Source: Pseudophaeomoniella oleicola
Lineage: Eukaryota > Ascomycota > Eurotiomycetes > Phaeomoniellales > Phaeomoniellaceae
DNA length: 64,000 bases
Direction: 5' to 3'
Assembly (NCBI GenBank): GCA_003868215.1
Contig: QWDQ01000001.1
Location: 1,054,001 to 1,118,000, forward strand
The notes beneath the pieces are model-generated. The model was not told where the DNA came from and did no database searches. It worked only from the letters and a program-made list of their open reading frames with translations. A program made the position numbers and the translations under genes. Below are positions 1 to 10,320 of the stretch, in pieces; the first letter of the stretch is position 1, and each line of letters begins with the position of its first letter.

Positions 1-1
1 A

Positions 2-745
2 AGAAAAGCAGAAGCCGCAGCAGCAAATGCTAATACCACCAAGAAGCCTGCTCCTTCACACCTCCAGTTCTGGAGCAACCGCCATGCGGAGCTTCATGGT
101 CTGGGCCAGAAACCTGCGGAAGGTGGACTTGGCAAGTCGATATCCGAGGAAAGAGAAAACAGACCCTTTGTACCAAGCCAGTCGTATGCAGATCCAGATC
201 GGATGTGTTGCTATCTCTGCTATCGCCAATTCAAGTCAGTCCCCGAAGTCAATCGCCATGAACGTCTAAGCAGGTTGCACCGTGTGAATCTCAAGAACGA
301 AGAACTCGTTTCAAGAGCATTGCGCAAACTTGAGAAACACGATGTTGCTCAGCCACCAGGCCAATCGACCGAATACCGCGACCGAGCCCGCGAACGTCGT
401 AAGGCATTCGGTGTCCAGAAGCGAAATCCAGACGGGAAACCACCACCTGCAAAGCCGACTGCTGCCGAAACAGAATCTCCTCCCACCACGTCCACCCAAT
501 CCAAGGGTGCGTCACTTCTCGGAAAGATGGGCTGGACCGGTGCCGGTGGTCTCGGCGCTTCCGGAACGGGTATGACTGCACCGCTTTCCCAAGATGTATA
601 CGTAGCCGGTGTAGGCCTGGGCGCACAGGGTGGTAAAGTCGGCGATGCTGTCGTGGAAGCCGAGAGGAACACAAAGGGTGATTACGGCAGTTTCCTGGAA
701 CGCACGAGAGATGGTGCTCGGGAGCGGTATGAGAGGTTGAATTAA
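2..745 (+). CDS. RBM5/RBM10-like G-patch RNA-binding protein, 3' part
   Basis: The frame is open from the left edge, so the gene starts outside the window and only the last 247 codons are present. A CxxC...HxxxxxH zinc finger (CYLC, then HERLSRLH) lies near residues 68-90, followed by a charged linker. A G-patch follows (GKMGWTGAGGLG near residues 170-182, ending in GVGLG), then a short basic tail with RERYERLN at the end. This order, finger then G-patch at the extreme C-terminus, is that of the RBM5/RBM10 family, nuclear proteins that control splice-site choice. The RNA-recognition motifs expected upstream are not in view. G-patch motifs commonly activate DEAH helicases, so a role in spliceosome assembly is likely. 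An AATAAA near 1112 could serve as the poly(A) signal. I am sure of the fold class and less sure of the exact orthologue. Confidence 0.85.
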   Translation, partial: RKAEAAAANANTTKKPAPSHLQFWSNRHAELHGLGQKPAEGGLGKSISEERENRPFVPSQSYADPDRMCCYLCYRQFKSVPEVNRHERLSRLHRVNLKNEELVSRALRKLEKHDVAQPPGQSTEYRDRARERRKAFGVQKRNPDGKPPPAKPTAAETESPPTTSTQSKGASLLGKMGWTGAGGLGASGTGMTAPLSQDVYVAGVGLGAQGGKVGDAVVEAERNTKGDYGSFLERTRDGARERYERLN

Positions 746-810
746 TTAGCTGTAGCCTATTAGCATGTCTTGAGCCTACCTTCTTGAAAGAATGACTTAA
801 CACACAAGCA

Positions 811-833
811 CTCTCTCTCTCTCTCTCTCTCTC
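811..833. repeat. (CT)n microsatellite
   Basis: Eleven perfect CT units plus one C lie just past the stop of the G-patch gene, probably in its 3' UTR. Confidence 0.95.
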
Positions 834-1210
834 GCGTAACGATCTGCATTTCGATGGGGATGTAAATGTAAGGTATTATTATCATTTGATTCTCTTCTAC
901 TCCATTTGTATCCTATCCTGTTCTGTTCTGTTCTGCTCCAATCACTCACTCTTTTTGCTCCTCTTCTTTCATCCTTCGCACACAAAAAACAGAACCTATC
1001 TAGATACCTACCTCTAGACACCTCTCTCAAAACTTTAGTCAGACAGCCAGCACCGCGCAGCGCAGCGCACGCACATGGATGTAGGTAGACAGACAAACAG
1101 ATCAATCAACGAAAATAAAGAAAAGAACAAAACCCCAAGCCAACCCAATACAACCAGACCAGACCAGAGCAGACCATGGATGGAGATGCACCCCCAATTG
1201 TACCAATCAA

Positions 1211-1231
1211 CAGACAGACAGACAGACAGAC
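1211..1231. repeat. (CAGA)n microsatellite
   Basis: Five CAGA units in tandem are followed by CATTAAAA. It is a simple sequence repeat in the intergenic space. Confidence 0.95.
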
Positions 1232-1381
1232 ATTAAAATGACATGTATGGCTAAAATCCACGAAAGAAAAGAAAAAATCCCATATGCTTCCTTTCCCTTT
1301 TGTGGCTCTTCTTTCCCCCCACCCCTTTTTCGGCGGCGGTTTCCAATTATTACTACTACTGCTACTGACTACTACTGCTTA

Positions 1382-4081
1382 CTACCGTCCTCCTCGTTCC
1401 CGTTCTCCTCCACCACTTATTAAACTTCCTCGACTAGGACTTGTTCTCCGGCTTCGTTCGTCTTCTTCCAACACGTCGCTTAATCGCGTCGGGTGTCGGT
1501 GGCGTGGTGTGATGCGTTCCCAGCCGGTTGCGCCGGGTGCGCCCCAGCCTTGGCCGGAGTAGTCGACGCCGGGATCTCTGCCTGCTGCTGCTGCGGCGGC
1601 TGCTGCTGAGGATTCGGGATCGGCAGATTCGGAGGTTGGGGTTATATCGGGATCTTCGTGTTCGTACGTTGAGGCTGATGGGGGAGGTCGAGAGGTCGAG
1701 AGGCCGGCTGAGGCTGACGATGCACCAGCTTGCTCAGACGCCGAGAATGGAGCATATTGTTGGCGGTAGGCGCGCTCACGTTCCATTTCTTCTGCTTCGT
1801 ATTCCTCGCTGTTTACGGAATATGGACGGATAATCGGCTGGCCCCGAGAATCCAAGCGGTAATTGCCTTGCGAGTCTAGCTCATATTCCTCGTCGCCGGG
1901 ATAGCCTCCCTCCGAGCTGGTGCCGGCTGCGTAACTCTCCTGGTGCTGGCCGTTTGAAGTTGCCGTGGTCTGAGGTTGATGGATAGAGGTCTCGGCTGAT
2001 GACCCTTGCTGATAGTAGGGCATTTCCGATCCGCCAGCAGTCTGACGATAGCCTCTGGCTGGTGATGGCGCAGATGACACTGCGGTCGTGGACGACCGAG
2101 CAGGCTGTCGGCTGAAGTATCCGGGGTCTGCTCCGGCACTTCTTCCTTCAAATGGATCTGATTCGGCAGTCGATGTTGAAGAAGGATCATAGGCATAGCC
2201 TTGTTCTTCACTAGGTTCCTCTCCTGGTGACTCCACACGACTTTGACCTCCTCGGGGTGGTGCTTGGCCCCCCAGTGATGTTGGTCCGGGTCCGCCAGCA
2301 TAAGGCCCTTCTCTTGTTGGTGGTCTCTGTACTGTGCTGTGCTGCCTTGAAGATGCGCCTTGCATCATAGGTACAACCTGCACTCCACCAACAAGAGTAG
2401 GTTCTCCATTTCTCAGAGAAATCGTTCTGTCACGCTCTTCTTGTTCGCGTCGACCTAGCTCTTCCCAAGCCCGCCGAGCCTCTTCTTTAGATATCTGCAG
2501 TTCCCGCCGCATTTCTTTTACCAGTTCCTCAGCTTTCACTCGTTCGGCTCGAGCCGTACTAACAGCATTGGTCGTACTTTGGCGCTGTTGCCGCTCTTCT
2601 TGCAGCTGTCTCTGGAGTTCGGCTTGTGCCTCCGCAGCCCGTTCTTGCTCCTGCCGAGTCTCAAAGAACCATCTTTGGAATTTACGTTCAGAAGATGCTC
2701 GCAGACGTTGGAGTTCAACTACAGCATGAAACAAATTGGCGCCAGCGGCTGACAGATCCGTTATTTGACGTGACATCTGTTGGTTCAGCGGCTCTCGACT
2801 AAGCTCATTGCTATTCTCTTGTAATCGCCTAATCCAATACGAGGTTAAGCCTTCCCAATGGGAAGACAGCGTCTCCCATCTTTCGAATGCATGCGGGAAT
2901 ACGCTTCTTTGACCAGAGGATTGCCCACCTGCTGGAGGCTGCGTAGTGGCAGTAGGGATAGCGGGGTTTGGAGCCGCACTTGCTTGTTGTGACGTACGCC
3001 TAGGCGCCCGAACTCTGATGGGACCTTCTTCTGGGGCTGTCTGGTGTTCATGGCGCGTTGATGGAGCAGTCGGCTGCTGCTGTTGCTGTTGAGATGCGAC
3101 AGGTCGAAGAGGACCTTGCTCTGCAGATGGTGCTCGTTGGCGAGTCTGTCCTGACTGGGTGGGTATTCCAACGTTTTCTTGTCTCCGCCCAGGACCAGAT
3201 ATCGGCGCCTGACTTCCTGTCCCTCGGAGCGAAGACTCTTGCTGATATGGAGGCTCCGTCGTCGAATACCTCGCGCCCGATCTTCCTTGAGGAGCTGTGG
3301 CGCTCGCACCGGTCGCGACTTCCTGCTCTTGTGCTCTCCTCATCTCATCTTCTTCCTCCTTTTGTCTCTGCAAGGCTTCTTGTTCTGCTTTCTTACGTGC
3401 TTCTCTGTCACGTCTGGCTCTCATTACATCTGTCGGAGTTCTCACGCCAGCTGCTGGATGTGTAGATACAGGCACGGGCCCTGCCCTGGATCCTCCATTC
3501 TGTGCTCGTGCAGCAGCGCTTCCTGGCGGCTGACCTCCTCGAAGGAGGTCTGCCATTGAGGCTTCTTCCTCCACGAGGTCGGGGGTGAGCTCGTAGTAGT
3601 CCTTTCCCCTGCCGTGCCGTAAGGCCTCGAGCGCGAATAGGATGGCCTCGCGGGTTCGACGTGAGACTGCTCGACTTGGCTCAGGCCAATAGGACGATTC
3701 CCTTACAAGCTGTTGAAAATCTTCAGCTGTCGTTGTCGTAAGATCTTCGCTCACGGCGGCCTCATCAGGCCCAGGAAGTGACGACAAAGCCGCAGGCTGT
3801 TGTGGCTGTATTTCAGGGCTTCGACGACTTTCGCTTGGCGCAACAGCTTTCTGTTCGAACACTGGGCTCCTCCGCAGGCGCGAGATATCTGAGTCCTGTA
3901 GTCTCGGTGTTCTTCTCAACGACCTAGCACTCGATGTCGAACCCGATAATGCTTTTTGAGGTGATGTTGGACGTGTGCGCAGTGAAGATGCACCAACGGA
4001 AGAAGATCTATGCTCGGAGGCTTCGTCAGGGTCGTAGTATTCGTAAAACTCGTCAATATCCAAAGGAATTTGAGAAGACAA
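1382..4081 (-). CDS. Conserved-type coiled-coil, low-complexity protein; 5' end unresolved
   Basis: I do not recognise a named family. The long frame gives about 899 residues. An acidic start (DIDEFYEYYDPDEASEH) is followed by Ser/Arg/Pro-rich disorder and a short structured block near residues 120-180 (SYWPEP, REAILFALEALRHG, DLVEEEASMADLLRGG). A charged Gln-rich stretch then leads into a helical coiled-coil core near residues 395-560, with WFFETRQEQERAAEAQAELQ and ISKEEARRAWEELGRREQE. The rest is disordered and ends in a poly-Ala run and RHRHPTRLSDVLEEDE. No ATG opens this frame: the first possible start is a TTG and an in-frame stop lies 12 codons upstream. Coding-like sequence continues upstream in a neighbouring frame (LQGDYGFDISPAF), so the true start lies in one or more exons beyond 4114. 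A scaffold or cytoskeletal role would be a guess. Confidence 0.65.
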   Translation of the reverse strand: MSSQIPLDIDEFYEYYDPDEASEHRSSSVGASSLRTRPTSPQKALSGSTSSARSLRRTPRLQDSDISRLRRSPVFEQKAVAPSESRRSPEIQPQQPAALSSLPGPDEAAVSEDLTTTTAEDFQQLVRESSYWPEPSRAVSRRTREAILFALEALRHGRGKDYYELTPDLVEEEASMADLLRGGQPPGSAAARAQNGGSRAGPVPVSTHPAAGVRTPTDVMRARRDREARKKAEQEALQRQKEEEDEMRRAQEQEVATGASATAPQGRSGARYSTTEPPYQQESSLRGTGSQAPISGPGRRQENVGIPTQSGQTRQRAPSAEQGPLRPVASQQQQQQPTAPSTRHEHQTAPEEGPIRVRAPRRTSQQASAAPNPAIPTATTQPPAGGQSSGQRSVFPHAFERWETLSSHWEGLTSYWIRRLQENSNELSREPLNQQMSRQITDLSAAGANLFHAVVELQRLRASSERKFQRWFFETRQEQERAAEAQAELQRQLQEERQQRQSTTNAVSTARAERVKAEELVKEMRRELQISKEEARRAWEELGRREQEERDRTISLRNGEPTLVGGVQVVPMMQGASSRQHSTVQRPPTREGPYAGGPGPTSLGGQAPPRGGQSRVESPGEEPSEEQGYAYDPSSTSTAESDPFEGRSAGADPGYFSRQPARSSTTAVSSAPSPARGYRQTAGGSEMPYYQQGSSAETSIHQPQTTATSNGQHQESYAAGTSSEGGYPGDEEYELDSQGNYRLDSRGQPIIRPYSVNSEEYEAEEMERERAYRQQYAPFSASEQAGASSASAGLSTSRPPPSASTYEHEDPDITPTSESADPESSAAAAAAAAGRDPGVDYSGQGWGAPGATGWERITPRHRHPTRLSDVLEEDERSRRTSPSRGSLISGGGERERGGR

Positions 4082-4117
4082 TGCTGCAACCGTCTCCCAA
4101 ACGCCGGAGAAATATCA

Positions 4118-7100
4118 AAACCGTAATCACCCTGCAGCGCAAGCTGCCCTATGGCTTGCGAAAGGTGTGAAGTAGCTTCAGGCTTGCAGGATGGAATGGT
4201 GTGGTCGATCTGCAGCGGAAGAATAGAGACGCGGGAATGTCAGAAGTGTAGTATTCAGTCGCGACGGTCTAGCAAACCCCTGACCAGGTCCACGGGTTGA
4301 CGTTGAGGAGGCTGGGTGTTGAGGTTGTGGCTGGTCCAATTGATTGTCGCTCGGTAAAAAGCGCGGTGGTTGGGAAACACGAATCTTACTTTGTCACCGC
4401 AGCGCAGCGCAAGGACCAAGTGGTTGATTGCTTGAAATTGGTAAGAAGATTGTCATTCTGGAACTGGAGAATATATCTCTTGAAAATATCAGCATTCTTC
4501 CAAGTTTTGGTGAGGCACAATGTCGTGATGTGGTGATGTACGAAAGAGTAAGAAATAGCAGTACGCGCGGAAAGGTCCAGATCGACTGTCGAGCAACTCA
4601 CCAACGGAGACAGCGGGCGATGACAACGTCCAGCTATTATCCAGACCCAATTGATGTGTGTGAAGCTGTAGCCGGCCTAGCAGAACATCCAATGACAGGT
4701 TTCCTGAGGTTTGCACCAAATGCGATGGAGCGAAATGTGTTGTCGCATTGGGTAGAAATTGGTTTCACGCGGACAATTAACTGCGCCACGATCAGAGCTG
4801 TCAAAGCCACAGTTCAGTTTGCAAGGATCCTGATCTGATCCGACCTCGAGGATGAAAAAGGACAAGGACACAAAAAGGATCCAGCAATCTTCGCTCGTCT
4901 TTGCCTGGATCAGTACGTACGAACCGGTTTTATGATCCTGGTGTACCTGTCCTGTTCACCTTGCCGCGCAACATCTATGTAGCTATCGCCCCGGAATATT
5001 CGTGGGAACGGGAAAATTCAACTGAAGGCGACTAACTTCCTACTTACTGATCTTTCTTTCCCTAATAAAATGGAGGCTGGGGGGGTAGTTCGGATTGAAT
5101 CGAACCAAAATTGGTTTTCGTGTCGGTTGATGCGTTGGCAATCTGCAAGCTCATCCACTCTTCATTCGCTATAACACAATACCTTGCCTACCTTTCCTAA
5201 GTGCTGCCACTTCTTACGGCGCAGGCTCATGAAGATGACGGCAAGACGTACTGTAAGAAAAGGGCGACCTTCCTTCTGGAAGGTATTGTCTTCAACTGTA
5301 GACGAAGTCAGGCTGGAAGAGCGATGATTGCCCTGCTTCGATTGTATCCCGCACTCCGTACTGTACTCGATGTTCAATGCCGTGGTTCGTATTTTTGCGT
5401 ATTGGAAAGCGAAGAGGCAAAGGAACCACTTGCCGATCTAGCAGATACGTAAACTGCCCCTTGCCAGTCCCTGTTTTGCTTGCTACGATATGATAGAGAA
5501 GTGGTGCAATCGACCTGAGACACAGTCGTAGGGGCATTCTGGATTGCATGAGATGGGCAACATGGATCGTTCGACGGCCGGATGGCCATCTTCTCCCATT
5601 TGATCGAAATGGATCAGGTAGAAGTGGTACTTGCTAGCTGGTACCCCTTTGTCGGTACTCACCCTTGACATGTAAGGAAACGTATTACCATTGAGGCCCT
5701 CCTCTCTCCCCTGCATGTCCATTGTGCTTGATGATCGTGACTATTAGTCTGGCCTTTGTAGCACGCCCTTGATCATAGCCAAGTACCTGGATACCCTTAT
5801 CATAGTCGCTATCGAATCGGAATCGCGGCTAATGCCAACCTTACATCCCACAGCCGAGCTGAAAAAGAGGCCAACTGATATCCGCAGTGCTAGTCGGGCG
5901 CTTCCCGGAAGGTTGCAAAACTTGTGCTGATCGCTCAAGCATCATCACCCTCACTCCCATTGGCAGTATCCGAGAATATCTTCCTGGCGGATCCAGTGGT
6001 TTGATTCACAGTTGCTGGTTTCATACCGTGCTCCTCGTATCACAAGCGAGGTTCAGTTCATCAGTGTTCTTGAGTTTTACCCGCATACGACAGCCGACGA
6101 ACGTTCAAGCACGAATCCAGGTGCGCTTTCCTAGTTGCACATTCGTCCATTGAGCTGCAAAGGTAATACAAGATGCAAGGACAGCACTCGTTATCAATGA
6201 GAGCCATGTTCCCTTGTCTCATCAACGTTGTTGCAGTATCAGAATCATGCTCGCAATGGAGGTAATGCCATCGATGAGCAATTGCGAAGTATCAACAAGA
6301 GGGTACAACCTCAGCATTGGGCATCTTCAAGAGTCACTGGCACCTACGATTACATAAACTCGCGGATGATCCATATTTGGGCACGGTCCGAGTGTTGATG
6401 TCTTCCGAATGCTATGTTGTTGGTAGGGCATGGGGAATGGAATGTAGTCTGAACATTCCTCGCTCCCAGTGTCCCAAAACAAAGAGTCGCCGAGTCGCCT
6501 AGAATTGACCGCCGAGTCAGGACAACGTTTTTGCATATGTTTTGACCTTCTACTAAAAACTCCAAGCGCGTCAGAGGTTGCGTGACATTCCTGTGCTTCT
6601 TTTCCTTCTGTGAACTTATACGGCAAAACCTCGATGTATATGGTACACGAGGTCGGTACCTTCTACCGAGGTGGAAGAGCAGGAGAGGCAATTCTTGCAG
6701 AGAAAGGAAAAGGCCCTTCCCAAAGGTCTCTACTTGGAACTCTGTGACGGCCAGAACCGTTCAGACATGTTCCCCCTTCACTCCATCCATGGTCACTTTG
6801 GTTTCCTTTCTATTCCCGCGGCTTCAGATGGCTCGTCATGTACCCATCGATCGCCCATTACTGCCAAGTCTACCTACACTGTCTGTTGGAATCTCCTTGT
6901 AAAGTGCCTGAATAATGCCAAAGCGCATGTCCAGCTGGCAGAAGTTGATCTCTCGAATATCAATTCCCTCCCTTCAGTGCCAAGTAGATATTGCTGGGTC
7001 AGATATGGCTGGGGAGAGCCACTTGTGTCATTATACTTGAAAGCGCAAGCCATGCTGAGCTGACACCTACCGGCCCGGTCATAAGCCTCCTGTGACGATC

Positions 7101-7572
7101 GTTCAAAGCTCTGAATTGAAGCATCGAGGCATGCACCATCTCTTTCGCGCGGAGCACGCTCGGGGCATCTACTCCACAACCCGCGCACGGTCGGAAGGAG
7201 GAACAGCTCAGCTTTTCATGGGTCCAAGGGCCACAGAAGGGGGAGAAAGACTGGAAGGCTGTTCCGATGGAACACCCCGTCAACCCTTGCATACTTGACC
7301 ATCCTACCCTAACCTTGGGATGCTCCAGGCGCGACGTTCACAAATCCCCGATTTTCCCGGGAGAGTTTCCAGACCGAGGGATGACACGAACCACTCGGGC
7401 CCACCACACATCGCTGAGGGAGAGTCGTGTGTCAACATATAAACATGCCATTGAATTCCTGTTTACAACCCGCATAAGTACGTGCATCTCGCTGATCTAC
7501 TATCGATAGATAATCTCGCTTCATCTATATTACTTATCACTTATCGCCGTCCACGTTCGGCTCGCTGAACCC
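4118..7572. other. Long gene-poor region; first 250 bases may hold 5' exons of the coiled-coil gene
   Basis: Between about 4100 and 4400 the minus strand reads as plausible coding sequence, with a CTGCAG splice acceptor at 4210-4215, and probably belongs to the coiled-coil gene. From 4400 to 7430 I see only short scattered frames on both strands with no family resemblance, no repeat structure and no RNA gene. A TATAAA at 7438 probably belongs to the promoter of the next gene. Confidence 0.5.
7438..7443 (+). promoter_or_regulatory. Possible TATA box
   Basis: TATAAA lies about 130 bases before the ATG of the disordered-protein gene, a usual distance for a fungal promoter. Only the sequence supports it. 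Confidence 0.35.
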
Positions 7573-8832
7573 ATGGCGGCTCAGTACTCTTTATTCCCTT
7601 CTACAAGACATACGTGCAGGCGTGCTGTGCCTAAAGCGGACTCGGTGCCGGTGCTCGAGGAGGATCTCAGCTTCTTATCAAAGGGTCGTAATTCCGACGT
7701 CGAGGTTTTTCCTGCATTTGAGGCTCAGGCATTTGAGTCTTCTATAGAGGCTTTGTTTGCCATGGACAAGAATACTCACATGTCTTCCGATGCCTTTTAC
7801 TTTGAACTACAGCCATCCGAGTCTTCGTTCGGCGAACACCTCTCAGACTCAGTCTCGAGAAAGCCTTCGGTTTTACTCCCGGAGTGTAATCTTGTGAAGC
7901 CATATTCACAGAGGCCACGCCGGCCCATGCCTGAAAAACCTCTTCCACCAACACCCCTACAACCTCTTCAAAGGACCAGAAAGCGAACGAATCGCACCGT
8001 AACGCCGTCCCAACTAGAGCAACTCTCAAGAGCTGTTTCGCCAACCCCTTCATCTGACTGGACGTATTCATCTACTCTCCAAGGCTCATTTAGCTCTACC
8101 GATTCAACAGTGCCGTCGCTCTCATCATCGATAACAATATCTCCAAGGTCGACGATGTCGTCCGGACCTAACCGTAGCCTCAACTGCCGAATGCAACAGC
8201 ACAGAAAGGTATCTTCCATGAGCCGTGAGAAGAAGATCGTTCCGTTGCCGTTGGACCTTGACGGTCCATCTGTGGAGAACAACCCTGCATATATTTCGAT
8301 GCAGCACTCACCGACCTTGCCTGTCTCTCAGCTACTCCCTTCGCCAGATTTTACAACCACGTTTCCTTCTTTGCCATCTTCTCCAGCGGACCTACCTGCA
8401 ACATCTGGCTGGGAACCAGATTCGGATGATGACGAACCAACTCGTACTTTACGAAAGAAGATCTCTCGACGATTCACCGCCGATCGTACTTCACGTCCAG
8501 GATCACGACAAGTGTCCTCTCAAACAAGGTTATCGAGTGACACAGCCACTAGAAAACACACTCCTAGAGACTCAAACGGGTCAACGAACAGCACATTATC
8601 TTACGCAACGACTGCTGCGCAGCGGGCGAGTCGGACTACAGCACACTCGTCTTCACTATCTCAATCTACGACTCTCCCCAGGGACTCGGTAATTGGGTTC
8701 CACGTTGAACGTGACGAACGCACGGGGTCATCAAAAATGACATCCTCGCCGTCGATCGCGGCTTTCCCGGGGAAGAGAAAAGTCAAGTTCAGCCGGAGAC
8801 TGAAGGGTTGGTTTACCAAATCACCACATTGA
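7573..8832 (+). CDS. Hypothetical disordered Ser/Pro-rich protein
   Basis: An intron-less frame of 419 residues starts at a clear ATG (MAAQYSLFPSTRH). I do not recognise a family. It is rich in Ser, Thr, Pro and Arg with no membrane segment or catalytic motif. A proline-rich segment (PRRPMPEKPLPPTPLQPL) near residues 115-135 looks like an SH3-type ligand. Residues 280-290 form an acidic patch (EPDSDDDEP), and the C-terminus is strongly basic and possibly helical (KRKVKFSRRLKGWFTKSPH), which could bind membrane or carry a nuclear signal. Codon use and the length of the frame favour a real gene. Its upstream space is over 3 kb and may carry a long regulatory region. Confidence 0.7.
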   Translation: MAAQYSLFPSTRHTCRRAVPKADSVPVLEEDLSFLSKGRNSDVEVFPAFEAQAFESSIEALFAMDKNTHMSSDAFYFELQPSESSFGEHLSDSVSRKPSVLLPECNLVKPYSQRPRRPMPEKPLPPTPLQPLQRTRKRTNRTVTPSQLEQLSRAVSPTPSSDWTYSSTLQGSFSSTDSTVPSLSSSITISPRSTMSSGPNRSLNCRMQQHRKVSSMSREKKIVPLPLDLDGPSVENNPAYISMQHSPTLPVSQLLPSPDFTTTFPSLPSSPADLPATSGWEPDSDDDEPTRTLRKKISRRFTADRTSRPGSRQVSSQTRLSSDTATRKHTPRDSNGSTNSTLSYATTAAQRASRTTAHSSSLSQSTTLPRDSVIGFHVERDERTGSSKMTSSPSIAAFPGKRKVKFSRRLKGWFTKSPH

Positions 8833-10320
8833 TGACTATGTTACCACGATATGAATTACGACGCTATGAACTCATGCATATGATGGACCGAAATCATGGT
8901 TCTCTTTTTCTTGCATGATCTGATACCACTGTTTTAACGTTAGTACGAGGAATGAAAAGTTATCCTTCTCACGCTTTATGATCCACATTATTATGTGCTC
9001 TCAGAAATTCAGCTATATCAGATGGGACTTACGTAGGGTAACATCAGTGGCTTGCATATTGTGACACCGTGCGGCTCCTCATCGATTGCCTGACTCGGAG
9101 AGGTGCATCGAACCCACCTCGGTCTACGATTGCTGGACCAGCCATAGGATTTTAGGCGTAAGAATATCCTTCGCAACACCGTGACTGATATGCTCTCTCA
9201 CGCTTCGGTCCGACAGCGCGAAATGTTCGAATAGTTACAGGCTATCGACCGCGTTTCAACTACGCTCTCTGGGACTGAAACAATCTCGTATCAACCCTTA
9301 ACCCTTGATCATGAATTCGTGTACTATGTGCCTTGGCCTCGCGGCGGAAGGAACAGATAAGTTAGAGCATATCACAAAAATATGCACGTCTAAAAGCATC
9401 CCTTGATGGCTTCCGGGCCAGCTTCGGCAATTGTATAGGTAGATCGCTCTGATAGCCGAGTGGGTTAAGAATGTGGGTTTTCCGGAGAAAGGGTCAACAA
9501 TGTAGGGAGAAGGAAGGGATCCGTCCTTTTTGCCTCTCACGATAGACAACTCTCATCCAATGCAAGGGAACACAGAATAGGAAAGACTGTGCAAAGGCCA
9601 AACCAGAGGTCCTAGATGGAACCGAAACATTGCCAACGTTACAGACTTTCAGCTTTCCCAATTCTCTGGGACCGACCCCAACAAACGAGGATCGAAGTGT
9701 CTCTTCGTAGCGCGAGTCATGTCGGTGTCCATAACTGCCCTTGATCACACCACCACGAGACTTGACTGGCGACATCAACCTGGAATATTGTACTTGCTTC
9801 TATGACTCTGTGATTGCCTTGAGGATATCAGCATACGGTGCGCAGGTCGGCCAGTCGGTCTACACAATCCTCCGTCTCATCCAGCATCGGCCAACTTCAT
9901 CTGCTGACTCATCCTGCCATGATATACCACCCGGAGACTTGGCACCATGTCCGACGCGCTACGGACTTCGTATATATCGATGTCCCTGTATACCACTCCA
10001 GAAGGGAGCAGCTATGGTCATCAGAAGCATCAGCCAACTGTACTCATACTGAATACTGACCGTGAAGCGGTCTCGAACAATGACCGGATTTGCATTTCGC
10101 CGTGATAAGCCTGAGACGCGGACTTCCAGTCTCCTCCCTCCGATCGTGTTTACCATTTTCCTCTGTTCAGGTATCTGTCTATCATTCTATGTCTGAAAGA
10201 TGGCTTGGTGATACATGGCGTAGCTTCTGCACCTCTCTTGCATGATCTTTCCCTTTAGGACCTGCTGCCCATTGTCGTGATCAGTTCTTGGGATTCTTGT
10301 ACTCCTGCCCATGTACGACG
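8833..10320. other. Intergenic, nothing recognised
   Basis: Only short frames are seen. A stretch near 9447 resembles the first half of a tRNA-Leu/Ser (A-box-like) but has no T-arm. The last 100 bases are presumably the promoter and 5' UTR of the MFS gene downstream. Confidence 0.5.

Larger units (their letters stand above)
746..1381. other. Intergenic, convergent 3' ends
   Basis: The 3' ends of the G-patch gene and the coiled-coil gene face each other here. I see no gene. It holds a CT microsatellite, a CAGA tetranucleotide repeat, a GCGCA-rich spot near 1050 and a C/T-rich tail near 1310-1440 that runs into the next coding region. Confidence 0.7.

Noticed and set aside
6582-7063. Overlapping plus-strand frames of 106 and 130 codons in the gene-poor region
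   Set aside because: No family features, no clear splice partners and no codon pattern that sets them apart from random frames.
9447-9500. A-box-like stretch GATAGCCGAGTGGGTTAA resembling the start of tRNA-Leu/Ser
   Set aside because: No anticodon arm, T-arm or closing acceptor stem follows.
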